A stretch of DNA of 64,000 nt, from NCBI RefSeq assembly GCF_022836935.1, contig NZ_CP083240.1:186001-250000 (forward strand). The letters run 5' to 3'. Below, piece by piece: positions 15,477 through 23,503 of this stretch. The notes beneath the pieces are model-generated. The model had not been told where the DNA came from. It did not search any database and worked only from the letters and a program-made list of their open reading frames with translations. Source of the DNA: Ancylobacter polymorphus. Lineage in GTDB: Bacteria > Pseudomonadota > Alphaproteobacteria > Rhizobiales > Xanthobacteraceae. Each line of letters begins with the position of its first letter. Position 1 is the first letter of the stretch. Made by a program: the position numbers and the translations under genes.

Positions 15477-16595
15477 ATGGAGAAAGCGCGTCTTCGTGTC
15501 GGCATCGTCGGGCTTCAGCCCGGCCGGAGTTGGGCCGCCCGCGCCCACATTCCCGCCTTGCGCGCGCTCGGCGAGAGTTTCGAGCTTGCCGGTGTCGCCA
15601 ATAGCAGCCTTCAAAGCGCCGAGCAGGCCGCCGCGGCATGCGGCATTCCCCGCGCCTCTGGCAGTGTCGACGAACTTGTGGCGTGCCCCGACATCGATAT
15701 CGTCGCGGTAACTGTCAAGGTTCCCCATCACCTCGATCTGGTGAGCAAGGCCGCCCGCGCCGGCAAGCACATCTACTGCGAATGGCCTCTCGGCAATGGC
15801 CTTGCTGAGGCGGAAGAGATGGCTGCTCTGGTCGGCCGCCAGGGTGTGATGGGTGTAGTGGGGACGCAGGCCCGCGTCGCGCCCGGCATTCTCAAGCTGC
15901 GCAAACTGGTTGCCGACGGATATGTCGGCGATGTGTTGTCGACCAGCATCGTCGCGAGAGGGCGTGCCTGGGGGGCGGCCATCGATAGCCGGGCCACGGG
16001 CGGCTACATGCTCGACCGGGCAAACGGCGCCACGATGCTGACCATACCGATGGGCCATGCCTTGGCGGCATTTCGCGACGTGCTCGGCGAGATTGCCGAG
16101 GTGTCGGCGGTAACCGCCACGCGCAGGACCGAAGTGCTCGCCAAAGACACCGGCGAGACCTTGCCCATGACCGCTCCCGATCAGGTCGTGCTAAGCGGAT
16201 TGCTGCAAAGCGGGGCGCCGCTCTCCATCCATTATCGGGGAGGCGAGGGGCCGGGAACGGGCTTTATCTGGGAGATCAACGGCACGCGCGGCGATCTGCG
16301 TGTCACGGCCGCGAATGGCCACATCCAGATGGCCGAGCTGACGCTCGAAGGCGCGACCGAGGGACAGCGCAGCTTTGAGCGGCTTGAACTGCCGGCGGTC
16401 GAGGGCGAGCCATTCCCGGCCGAGTCCGTACCGGGAAATGTCGCCCGCATGTATGCGCGGATGGCGGCGGATCTGAACACCGGGACGCGCACCGCGACCA
16501 CCTTTGACGATGCGGTGGGACTGCATCGCGTCATCGCCGCCGTCGAAGAGGCGGATCGCACGGGCGCTCGCGTGGCGGTCGCCGGCGTCGGTTAG
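15477..16595 (+). CDS. Gfo/Idh/MocA-family oxidoreductase
   Basis: 372 aa from the ATG at 15477, which is preceded by GGGAGGAAGAGC. RVGIVGLQPGRSWAARAHIPAL is the N-terminal NAD(P)-binding segment; VKVPHHLDLVSKAARAGKHIYCEWPL is the family signature with the Lys of EKP replaced by WPL. Residues 130-360 form the substrate domain (GTQARVAPGIL...). Members oxidise or reduce cyclic polyols, sugars and some alicyclic alcohols. Loss of the catalytic Lys is notable and may mean a different acid-base residue. The gene is 143 bp from the acyl-CoA dehydrogenase and convergent with the minus operon ending at 16731. Confidence 0.87.
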   Translation: MEKARLRVGIVGLQPGRSWAARAHIPALRALGESFELAGVANSSLQSAEQAAAACGIPRASGSVDELVACPDIDIVAVTVKVPHHLDLVSKAARAGKHIYCEWPLGNGLAEAEEMAALVGRQGVMGVVGTQARVAPGILKLRKLVADGYVGDVLSTSIVARGRAWGAAIDSRATGGYMLDRANGATMLTIPMGHALAAFRDVLGEIAEVSAVTATRRTEVLAKDTGETLPMTAPDQVVLSGLLQSGAPLSIHYRGGEGPGTGFIWEINGTRGDLRVTAANGHIQMAELTLEGATEGQRSFERLELPAVEGEPFPAESVPGNVARMYARMAADLNTGTRTATTFDDAVGLHRVIAAVEEADRTGARVAVAGVG

Positions 16596-16730
16596 CACTG
16601 CGCGAGGCGCCGGCGGCTCATCGCGAGCATTTCCGGCTCTTCGATGCGCCGCTTCGAATGAAGCCCGCAGACCACCGTCCGCTCGGTGTTCAAGGCCGAG
16701 CGGATCGCCATTTCTTTTGTCCGAAATCCC

Positions 16731-18287
16731 TCAGGCTTCGTCCGAAATGAGCGAGACGTTGAGCAGGGCGCGGCGCTTCAGCCAGGGCGAGGGCCGATAT
16801 CTGGGGTCGCAATAGAAGGCGTACATGCGGTTCAGAATCTGCATGATGGTGTCCGCCCCGAGCTTGTCACCCAGTTCCAGCGGCCCGGCGGGATATCCCA
16901 GCCCAAGCTTCGCACCAAGATCGATGTCCTTGGGCGCGGCGATGCGCTGCTGGGCGATATCGCAGGCGATGTTGATGATAGTCGCAATTATCCGCTGCGC
17001 GATGAAGCCGGGGCTGTCGTGAATGGTGGTGACCGCGACGCCCGAGGCTTCCAGCATTCCCCGCAGGCTGTCGCGATAATCAGCCCGGCTGGCGGCGGTG
17101 CCCATCAGCGTGAGGCGGCCTCCGTCGCAGAACAGCGGGTCGATGGCGAAGGTGCGCCGGGGGTCGAAGCCACGATTGACCGCCATGGTGGTGGTGTCGT
17201 CACCCACGGGCGCCACGACGATGATGCTGGCCTCGTCGGGATGATCGCCACCCTCAAGCTCGATGCCGAGAGCCTCCAGCCGTGAACGCAGCCGGTTGGT
17301 GATCTCGTCGGAGCCGTCCAGCCAGATCGGCCTCGGCTCGAAATCCGTCACTTTCACTGCCGGCGAGGGGGCCTTCTTGCCGTCATCATAACGGTAGAAA
17401 CCCTGCCCGACCTTGCGCCCGAAGAGTCCCGCCGAATATTGGCGGGCGACGAAGGGCTGGGGACGGAAACGGGGTTCTTCGAAGAACTGGTGATAGATCT
17501 GCTGCATGACGTTGAAGGAGACGTCGAGCCCGGTCAGGTCCAGCAGTTCGAAGGGCCCCATCCGGAAGTCGGCGCCGCCGGACATGACGAGGTCGACATC
17601 CTCGGTCGAGGCGATGCCTTCCGCGACGATGCGCTGGCCTTCTGTGTAAAGGCCGCGTCCGGCGTGGTTGATCAGGAAGCCCGGAAGGTCCGCGGTGCGG
17701 ACCGCCGTGTGACCCGTGGATTCGATGATGCGCGTGGCCTGCGCCAGCGTCTCGGACGAGGTCTTAACGGCGGCGACCACTTCCGTGATCTTCATGAGCG
17801 GCGCTGGGTTGAAGAAATGCAGCCCGCACACGCGCTCGGGATGACGCGCGGCGGCGGCGATCTCCGTCACCAGCAGCGAGGACGTGTTCGTCGCCAGAAT
17901 GCATTGCGGGGGCACGATATTTTCCAGCGCGTCGAACAGTTCGCGCTTGGCGGCGAGGCTTTCGACGATGGCCTCGATGACGAGATCCGCCGTGGCGAAG
18001 GGCTCGAGGCTGGCAGTCGGCACCAGGCGCGATTTGGCCATAGCCGCAGCATCGGCGGTGAGCCGGCCCTTCGCGGCATCGCGATCGATCATCGCGCCCG
18101 CGCTGTAGGCAGCCTCGCTGGCACGCGAGCGGTCCGTATCGTAAAGCAGTACCTCGTAGCCGCTCGCCGCGAACAGCTGGGCGATGCCTCGCCCCATCAC
18201 GCCCGTTCCGACAATGCCCACCTTGGCGATGGCCTTGGGGGCGTCGCCGAGACTGCTTGCTCCTGCAGTTTTAGCGCTTAGGTTCAC
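16731..18287 (-). CDS. Two-domain 3-hydroxyacyl-CoA dehydrogenase (PaaH type)
   Basis: 518 aa. An N-terminal extension of about 20 residues precedes KVGIVGTGVMGRGIAQLFA (NAD site). VIEAIVESLAAKRELF, ATNTSSLLVTEIA and the catalytic HFFNP follow; the first 3HCDH domain ends near LFGRKVGQGFYRYDDG (about 315). Residues 340-518 are a second, half-length copy with DSPGFIAQRIIATIINIACDI and LGLGYPAGPLELGDKLG. It oxidises 3-hydroxyadipyl-CoA-like substrates in the phenylacetate pathway family. Last gene of the minus series that starts near 22405. Confidence 0.93.
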   Translation of the reverse strand: MNLSAKTAGASSLGDAPKAIAKVGIVGTGVMGRGIAQLFAASGYEVLLYDTDRSRASEAAYSAGAMIDRDAAKGRLTADAAAMAKSRLVPTASLEPFATADLVIEAIVESLAAKRELFDALENIVPPQCILATNTSSLLVTEIAAAARHPERVCGLHFFNPAPLMKITEVVAAVKTSSETLAQATRIIESTGHTAVRTADLPGFLINHAGRGLYTEGQRIVAEGIASTEDVDLVMSGGADFRMGPFELLDLTGLDVSFNVMQQIYHQFFEEPRFRPQPFVARQYSAGLFGRKVGQGFYRYDDGKKAPSPAVKVTDFEPRPIWLDGSDEITNRLRSRLEALGIELEGGDHPDEASIIVVAPVGDDTTTMAVNRGFDPRRTFAIDPLFCDGGRLTLMGTAASRADYRDSLRGMLEASGVAVTTIHDSPGFIAQRIIATIINIACDIAQQRIAAPKDIDLGAKLGLGYPAGPLELGDKLGADTIMQILNRMYAFYCDPRYRPSPWLKRRALLNVSLISDEA

Positions 18288-18300
18288 GTCGATGTCCCCA

Positions 18301-19068
18301 TCAGGTGTCGGAAAATTTCGGTGGGCGCTTGTCGATGAAGGCCGCCAGACCCTCCTGTCCGTCCTTCGACTGCATCGACAGGGTCGAGAGGTCAGCCTCG
18401 ATCTTCAGCCCCTGCTCGAGTGTCGTGTCGATGCCGCGATAGACGGCCTCGCGTATCAGCCGCAGCACGAGAAGGCCGTGGTTACTGAACTGCTGGCCGA
18501 ACGCCAGGGCTTCCGCGAGCGGCTCGGCCACCACGATGCGGTTGACGAGGCCGATGGCCAGCGCCTCCTCGGCGAGGACATTACGGCCGGTCATCGTTAT
18601 TTCCAGCGCCCGCGCCACGCCGACGAGGCGGGGTAGCCGCTGGGTGCCGCCATAGCCGGGAACCAGCCCGAGCTTGACCTCGGGCAATCCGAACCGTGCA
18701 TTGGGGGTGGCGAGGCGGAAGGTGCAGGCGAGCGACAGTTCGCACCCCCCACCCAGCGCGTAGCCATTGACCAGCGCAATCGAGGGTATGGAGAGCCGCT
18801 CCAGACGCAGGAATGTCCGCTGCCCCAGCCATGTGCCGTTGAACTGTTCCGGCATGGTACGGTCGGGAATCTCGGTGATGTCCGCTCCCGCGCAGAAGGC
18901 TTTCTGCCCCTTGCCGGTGATTATCAGAACGCGCGCGTCGCTCTTCTCGATCTCGTCCAGCGCGCTATCCAGCTCGCGCACGGTGCCGTAGCTCAGCGCA
19001 TTCAGTCGTTCCGGCCGATTGAGCGTAAGTATCGCGGCATCGTCTTTGTAAATTAGGTCGACACTCAT
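18301..19068 (-). CDS. Enoyl-CoA hydratase
   Basis: 255 aa crotonase. Both catalytic Glu are present: GGGCELSLACTFRLA (about residue 112) and FGLPEVKLGLVPGYGGTQRL (about 132). FCAGADI forms the oxyanion hole. It hydrates a 2-enoyl-CoA to the 3-hydroxyacyl-CoA used by the dehydrogenase encoded 13 bp downstream. In a cyclohexanecarboxylate-type scheme it would match BadK; a linear substrate is equally possible. Confidence 0.93.
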   Translation of the reverse strand: MSVDLIYKDDAAILTLNRPERLNALSYGTVRELDSALDEIEKSDARVLIITGKGQKAFCAGADITEIPDRTMPEQFNGTWLGQRTFLRLERLSIPSIALVNGYALGGGCELSLACTFRLATPNARFGLPEVKLGLVPGYGGTQRLPRLVGVARALEITMTGRNVLAEEALAIGLVNRIVVAEPLAEALAFGQQFSNHGLLVLRLIREAVYRGIDTTLEQGLKIEADLSTLSMQSKDGQEGLAAFIDKRPPKFSDT

Positions 19069-19095
19069 TGTGGTTCTACCTCGCTGGCCGGTGGT

Positions 19096-19806
19096 CTACA
19101 GGTGATCGCGTAGTAGGGTTCCGAGCCCCTGCACCGGACCGAGTCCGACCATCTTGAAGACGTGCCAGATGCTCACCTGATTGGTGGTGAGCACGGGCTT
19201 GGCGATGGCCTTTTCGAGCGTGTCGACGATGGGAAACGTGTTCCAGTTGCCGCAGCAGAGCATCACCGCGTCGGCTTCGGGTACCGCTACCTTCTTCCCG
19301 GTTTCGAGGGCGGTTTCTGGCGCGAGCCGGCCGACTTCGAGGTTGGCGACCAGACCGATGGCCGACTGGGTGACGACGTTAAAACCGTTCTGCTCGATGA
19401 AGTTCGCCGTCGTCTGGTTGACGCCGTTGCTCCACGGCGCTGCCAGCCCGATCTTGCGGGCGCCGATGGTCTTCAGCGCTTCGATCAGGGCAGTGGAGGC
19501 CGTGGTGGCGGGCTTGCCGCTTGCCCGCGTGATGCGTTCGATCAGTTCCCGGTCGTAGCCCATGCCGTTGCGCGACGACGGGGCGGTGGCGGCGAGTACG
19601 ATGATGTCCACATCGGCATGGCTGAGACGTCGCGCACCATCCTCCACCTGCTCGCCAATCTTCAGGGTCGAGCTCGGCTCGATGTTTTCAAGCGTCAGGC
19701 GCGTCGCATGCAGCGTCACGTTCTCCGGCAGGGTCCGGTAGAAGTCCGGCTCCTGAATGGAGTTCGACGAGGGCAGCAGAAGTCCGACACGGATATTTCG
19801 TGACAT
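19096..19806 (-). CDS. Arylmalonate decarboxylase / maleate isomerase-like protein (Asp/Glu racemase superfamily)
   Basis: 236 aa. The N-terminus RVGLLLPSSNSIQEPDFYRTL and the body STALIEALKTIGARKIGLAAPW follow arylmalonate decarboxylase and maleate cis-trans isomerase. The first-lobe catalytic Cys of isomerases and racemases is absent (LAATAPSSRNG, about residues 72-82), while the second-lobe Cys is present in MLCCGNWNT (about 182). One-Cys proteins of this fold decarboxylate disubstituted malonates. It lies between the CoA ligase and the enoyl-CoA hydratase, so it may prepare or remove a carboxylate in the pathway. Substrate unknown. Confidence 0.82.
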   Translation of the reverse strand: MSRNIRVGLLLPSSNSIQEPDFYRTLPENVTLHATRLTLENIEPSSTLKIGEQVEDGARRLSHADVDIIVLAATAPSSRNGMGYDRELIERITRASGKPATTASTALIEALKTIGARKIGLAAPWSNGVNQTTANFIEQNGFNVVTQSAIGLVANLEVGRLAPETALETGKKVAVPEADAVMLCCGNWNTFPIVDTLEKAIAKPVLTTNQVSIWHVFKMVGLGPVQGLGTLLRDHL

Positions 19807-19828
19807 GGAATATGGCTCCGGGCGCGGG

Positions 19829-21526
19829 TCAGGCGGCGCCGACTTCGTCGAGGGAGGAGAATTTCCCCGCGATGAAGTCGGCCTTCAGTTGCGCTTTCTG
19901 GATCTTGCCGCTCGCGGTCATCGGAAGTTCGTCGAGCGGGATGAAATATTCCGGCAGCTTGTATTTGGCGATGCCGCGAGACTCGAGATAATCGGTGACC
20001 TCGCGGAAGCTCGCCGTGGCTCCCGGACGGCGGACGATGAAGGCGCATCCCTTCTCGACCATGCGCGGGTCCGGCACCGGTACGATGGCAACGGCGCTGA
20101 AGGAACCATGCGAGAGGAGAAGTTCCTCCATCTCGCGGACGCTGATCTTCAGGCCGCCCCGGTTGATGATCTCCTTCATCCGGCCGACCAGGCGGATGTA
20201 GCCCTTCTCATCGATCGTCGCGAGATCGTTCGAGAACAGCCAACCATCGGCGCGGAAGGTGGCCTGGGTACGCTCCGGATCCTGGAAATAGCCGAGCGCG
20301 ACATGGGGACCGCGCGTCGCCAGCTCGCCGACCTCGCCCGGCGCCAGCGTGCGCGTGCGGGTTTCGTCGAAGATGGCGAGTTCGGCACCGGGCATGGCGG
20401 CGCCATCGGTCAGCCATAGCTTCTCCGGCTGATCGTCCTCGCGGCTGGCGGAGCCGACGAAGCATTCCGTCATGCCCCACATGCCGATTAGCGTGCAGCC
20501 GGTCTGTTCGCGGAAGCGGGCGCCGAGTTGCTCGGGAATGGGCGCGCCGGCGCAGCCGAAGATACGGAACGAGGAAAGGTCGTGCTCGCCGATCTCCGGG
20601 CATTCGAGAAGCATGCTGGCGAACGGCGTGGCGCCGAGGGTGAAGGTGCACTTCTCTCGCGCGATCAGCCGAAGGGCCTCGGCGGGATCCCACAGATCCT
20701 GCAGGACAAGCCGGCCGCCGATCGTGATGGAGAGCCGCATTCCCCACTGGAAGGCGGTGCCGTGGCCCATGGGGGAGGGCGTCCAGATCACGTCCTGCGA
20801 TGTAAGGTCGAGCAGGCGGGCCATGGCCTGCGTGCCGTACATCATCGTGTTCTCGCTATGCATGACTCCCTTGGGATTCGACTCGGTCCCGGAAGTGAAG
20901 GCGAGAAGCGATACCTCGTTGCAGTCTGCGGACGGACGCGGTGCGGGTGTCGCCGGTTCCGTCAGCAGCGTTTCCCACGAGCCAAGCCCGGCATAATCAT
21001 GGGCACCGCGCACGAAGATTTCGGCGACGCCCGGAAGCGACGTACGCAGCTCCGCATACATCGCCGCGTAGTCGAACCTTCTGTACACGGACGGGATCAC
21101 GCAGATCTTCGTGCCGGCCTGGTTGAGAATGTAGGAGAGTTCCTTGGTCCGATAGTTCGGCAGCAGCGGGTTGGTCACGGCCCCCAGCCGCAGCGCGGCC
21201 AGATGCAGCAGGACCAGCTCCGCGCAATTGGGTAACTGCACCGAGAGCACGTCGCCCTGTCCCAGCCCCGCCGCATGCAGATTGGAAGCTATCGTCTCGA
21301 CGCTCTTGCCGAGCTCGGCATAAGTGAGGCGGGCGCCATCGGGTGACACGACGGCGACCTGATCGGGCGTGTGGGCAACGTGGTGCTCGAAGCAGGCGAG
21401 CAAGGACCGGTCGTTCCACCCGCCCGCAGCCGTGTACTTGGCAATGCGTTCCGGTGTCAGTGTGGTATCGAACTTCATCTGCTGCGCGGCCCCGATCAGA
21501 TCCGGCCGGTATTGCCGGATCTCCAT
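19829..21526 (-). CDS. AMP-forming acyl-CoA ligase (cyclohexanecarboxylate-CoA ligase-like)
   Basis: 565 aa ANL-family ligase. The P-loop is in FTSGTESNPKGVMHS (about residues 206-220), the WGMTECF aromatic-binding segment near 345, GEVGELATRGP near 390, the hinge GRMKEIINRGGLKIS near 445 and the catalytic Lys in PMTASGKIQKAQL near 540. The start region KFDTTLTPERIAKYTAAGGW resembles proteins annotated as cyclohexanecarboxylate-CoA ligase. It probably activates the incoming acid with ATP and CoA. It begins 3 bp after the SDR gene at 21530 and belongs to the minus operon under IclR site C. Confidence 0.91.
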   Translation of the reverse strand: MEIRQYRPDLIGAAQQMKFDTTLTPERIAKYTAAGGWNDRSLLACFEHHVAHTPDQVAVVSPDGARLTYAELGKSVETIASNLHAAGLGQGDVLSVQLPNCAELVLLHLAALRLGAVTNPLLPNYRTKELSYILNQAGTKICVIPSVYRRFDYAAMYAELRTSLPGVAEIFVRGAHDYAGLGSWETLLTEPATPAPRPSADCNEVSLLAFTSGTESNPKGVMHSENTMMYGTQAMARLLDLTSQDVIWTPSPMGHGTAFQWGMRLSITIGGRLVLQDLWDPAEALRLIAREKCTFTLGATPFASMLLECPEIGEHDLSSFRIFGCAGAPIPEQLGARFREQTGCTLIGMWGMTECFVGSASREDDQPEKLWLTDGAAMPGAELAIFDETRTRTLAPGEVGELATRGPHVALGYFQDPERTQATFRADGWLFSNDLATIDEKGYIRLVGRMKEIINRGGLKISVREMEELLLSHGSFSAVAIVPVPDPRMVEKGCAFIVRRPGATASFREVTDYLESRGIAKYKLPEYFIPLDELPMTASGKIQKAQLKADFIAGKFSSLDEVGAA

Positions 21527-21529
21527 TTC

Positions 21530-22405
21530 CTAGCGCGATGTCTGGCGTGATTTCTCGTAGTCGAGCTCAAAGTATTCCGGACGTCCGGCAAACCACGGGT
21601 CGCCCCAGTTCTGCTGGCCGCCATCGACGATGAGGAGTTCGCCGGTGATGTATTTTCCCGATGGCGCGGTGAGGTAGATGATCGCCTCGGCAATGTCCTG
21701 GACATCGCCGGCCCGCTTCATCGGGTTCGCCTGGAAGAAGCTCGCTTGTCCTTCCGGGGGGTAATAGTTGAAGGCGTCGGTGGCGATGGTGCCGGGCGCC
21801 ACGCAGTTGACGCGAATATTATAAGGCGCCCACTCCGTCGCGACGGTCTTGGACAGGAATATCTGGCCGGCGCGCGCGGCGCAGGTGTGGGCGACCGTCG
21901 GCAGGCCTCGGGAAACGACCGCGACGACATTCACGATGTTGCCAGGCTTGCCACTGTCGCGCCAGCGCAGGGCCGCCTGCTGCATCATGTAGAAGGTGCC
22001 GTTGAGGTTGGTGTCGACAACGGCGTTCCAGCCCTTCGGCTTGATGTCCAGCGCGGCCTGCGCGAACTGGCCGCCGGCATTGTTCACGAGAATATCGAGG
22101 CGCCCATGCATTTTCCACACCTCGTCTATTAGCGCCGATACCTGCTCGGGATCGCGGATCGTCATCTGGTGGGTTGTGACCGTCGTGCCGAACCGACGCA
22201 GGAACGCGGCCGCTTCTTCAAGGCGTTCGCCGTCACGGCCACAAATCGCAAGATTCGCTCCCAGCCGGGCGTAGAGCGCAGCGGTGGCCTTGCCGATGCC
22301 GGTTCCGCCGCCGGAGATCAGTGCGAGCTGCCCAGCGAAGATGCCCGGAGCAAACACCGTGGGAAGTTCGGCCAATTGATCGTCAGTGAGGGAATATTGG
22401 CTCAT
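21530..22405 (-). CDS. SDR-family oxidoreductase, atypical active site (DECR2-like)
   Basis: 291 aa from the ATG at 22405. LISGGGTGIGKATA binds the cofactor and VNNAGG is near residue 95. The usual Y-x-x-x-K is missing: the position reads AHTCAARAGQIFLSK, the pattern of 2,4-dienoyl-CoA reductase-like SDRs that use a different Tyr and Lys. NADPH preference fits the Arg in CGRDGERL. A reductase for a dienoyl- or cyclic enoyl-CoA is possible. It is the first gene of the minus-strand operon 22405 to 16731 (SDR, ligase, AMDase-like, hydratase, HAD). Confidence 0.86.
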   Translation of the reverse strand: MSQYSLTDDQLAELPTVFAPGIFAGQLALISGGGTGIGKATAALYARLGANLAICGRDGERLEEAAAFLRRFGTTVTTHQMTIRDPEQVSALIDEVWKMHGRLDILVNNAGGQFAQAALDIKPKGWNAVVDTNLNGTFYMMQQAALRWRDSGKPGNIVNVVAVVSRGLPTVAHTCAARAGQIFLSKTVATEWAPYNIRVNCVAPGTIATDAFNYYPPEGQASFFQANPMKRAGDVQDIAEAIIYLTAPSGKYITGELLIVDGGQQNWGDPWFAGRPEYFELDYEKSRQTSR

Positions 22406-22455
22406 TTGCCGTCTCTTATCCAAGGGTCGACAATCTCTAACCGATGAAACATCAG

Positions 22456-22461
22456 TGTCAA
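22456..22461 (-). promoter_or_regulatory. -35 element of the minus operon at 22405
   Basis: TTGACA on the minus strand, 14 nt downstream of IclR site C. A weak -10 (TAGAGA or AGAGAT) lies 16-17 nt further, and transcription would begin only about 30 nt before the ATG at 22405. Confidence 0.55.
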
Positions 22462-22475
22462 TATGCGCATATCAA

Positions 22476-22490
22476 TTTCGCAGTGCGGAA
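22476..22490. promoter_or_regulatory. IclR-type operator (site C)
   Basis: TTTCGCAGTGCGGAA. Its flanks, including GTCAATATGCG on the -35 side, match sites A and B closely. It precedes the minus operon that starts at 22405. Confidence 0.75.
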
Positions 22491-22665
22491 TAATATAACC
22501 AATTTATGTCTGTCGATAATTGCGCCGAACGGTGCGTGCAGACGCCCGGGCATTTGTGCGCCCTCTATGAAATGTCAGGAAACATAGAGATTTATCGGGC
22601 GCGCCCCGATCTTTCGCGCAATTTTACGCGGGTTTAAAAATCTGTGTCGCACCGCGAGTTTCGTG

Positions 22666-22680
22666 TTTCGCACAGCAGAA
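22666..22680. promoter_or_regulatory. IclR-type operator (site G)
   Basis: TTTCGCACAGCAGAA on the plus strand, only 4 nt upstream of a -35 TTGACA (22685-22690); a -10 candidate TAGCGT is 16 nt on (22707-22712). This serves the tctBA side. The operator-to-promoter gap is about one helical turn shorter than at sites A-D. Confidence 0.7.
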
Positions 22681-22748
22681 TTCATTGACACCTGCCAACT
22701 TTGGCTTAGCGTGGAGGAAAATTAAGACTGTTCAGGGAGGAATAGGGC

Positions 22749-22886
22749 ATGCACGTCTGTGCGTATCGTCGCCAATTGGGCGACCCGCGCCTGCGCGACT
22801 GGCTTCGCCCGTCGCAGGATCTACATTTTCCGATTGTTCGCCCCGACCATGTGCACGGGGCATGCCGCGCCGTTCCGCTGGCTTGA
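22749..22886 (+). CDS. Small ORF with strong ribosome site, unknown
   Basis: 45 codons starting at an ATG preceded by GGGAGGAATAGGGC, one of the best ribosome sites in the window, and lying 37 bp after the regulated promoter at 22685-22712. The peptide (MHVCAYRRQLGDPRL...) matches no family I know. It may be a leader peptide for tctBA, a small protein, or the start of a gene broken by a frameshift: another frame stays open to 22968. Confidence 0.4.
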   Translation: MHVCAYRRQLGDPRLRDWLRPSQDLHFPIVRPDHVHGACRAVPLA

Positions 22887-23031
22887 GGCGGACGCAAGCC
22901 TTCCGGCCGTCATCACCGCCGGCACGATTTCCGCGTCGATGAACCAGTCGCCTTTTCGAGGCGCTTGAAGGGCGGGCATCTCACGCAGGCTCACCATCTA
23001 GCGCCGATTCCCACGGACGGACATACGTTGA

Positions 23032-23493
23032 ATGCGTAAATCCTGGATATCGAAGGACACCGTCGCCGGCTGCGTGTTTATCTCGAGCGGGCTGACGTTT
23101 GCCTATGTGTCTTATACTCAACTCACCATTGGCGCGGCCCTCGACATGGGCCCCGGCTATTTTCCCTTTGCCGTCGCCCTCTTCCTCGCGGCGCTGGGGT
23201 TGATCGTGGTCGTCAGGGGGCTGCTTGCGGCGGTCGATCCCCAGAAGCTGATCATACCATGGCGAGGCATCGTCATGATCTCGCTGTCGATCCTTGTCTT
23301 CGCGCTGACGCTGTATCCGCTCGGCCTGTTTCTGTCCGTCGTGCTTAGCGCGTTGATCGCGAGCCTCAGCCGTCCCGGGGTCGGGCTGGTCAAGTCGGTC
23401 GTCATCGGGCTCGGCATCGGGCTGTTCTGCACCATCCTGTTCGGCAAGCTGCTTGGGCTGCCGATCCCGGTGCTTGGCACATTCCTTTCGTAA
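23032..23493 (+). CDS. tctB: Tripartite tricarboxylate transporter small membrane subunit (TctB)
   Basis: 153 aa. Four membrane segments are predicted by eye (about residues 10-30, 40-60, 75-105 and 115-150). The GPGYFPFAVALFLAALGLIVVV segment is the family signature. It pairs with TctA in the inner membrane to import carboxylates delivered by a TctC-type binding protein. The SodA-like or DctQ alternatives do not fit. tctA follows 10 bp downstream. Confidence 0.9.
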   Translation: MRKSWISKDTVAGCVFISSGLTFAYVSYTQLTIGAALDMGPGYFPFAVALFLAALGLIVVVRGLLAAVDPQKLIIPWRGIVMISLSILVFALTLYPLGLFLSVVLSALIASLSRPGVGLVKSVVIGLGIGLFCTILFGKLLGLPIPVLGTFLS

Positions 23494-23503
23494 AGAAGCC
23501 AAG

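Larger units (their letters stand above)
22424..23031. other. Divergent control region between SDR operon and tctBA
   Basis: This 608-bp gap contains two IclR operators (22476-22490 and 22666-22680), two divergent promoters and the small ORF at 22749-22886. The part from 22887 to 23031 shows nothing I can name. Confidence 0.6.
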
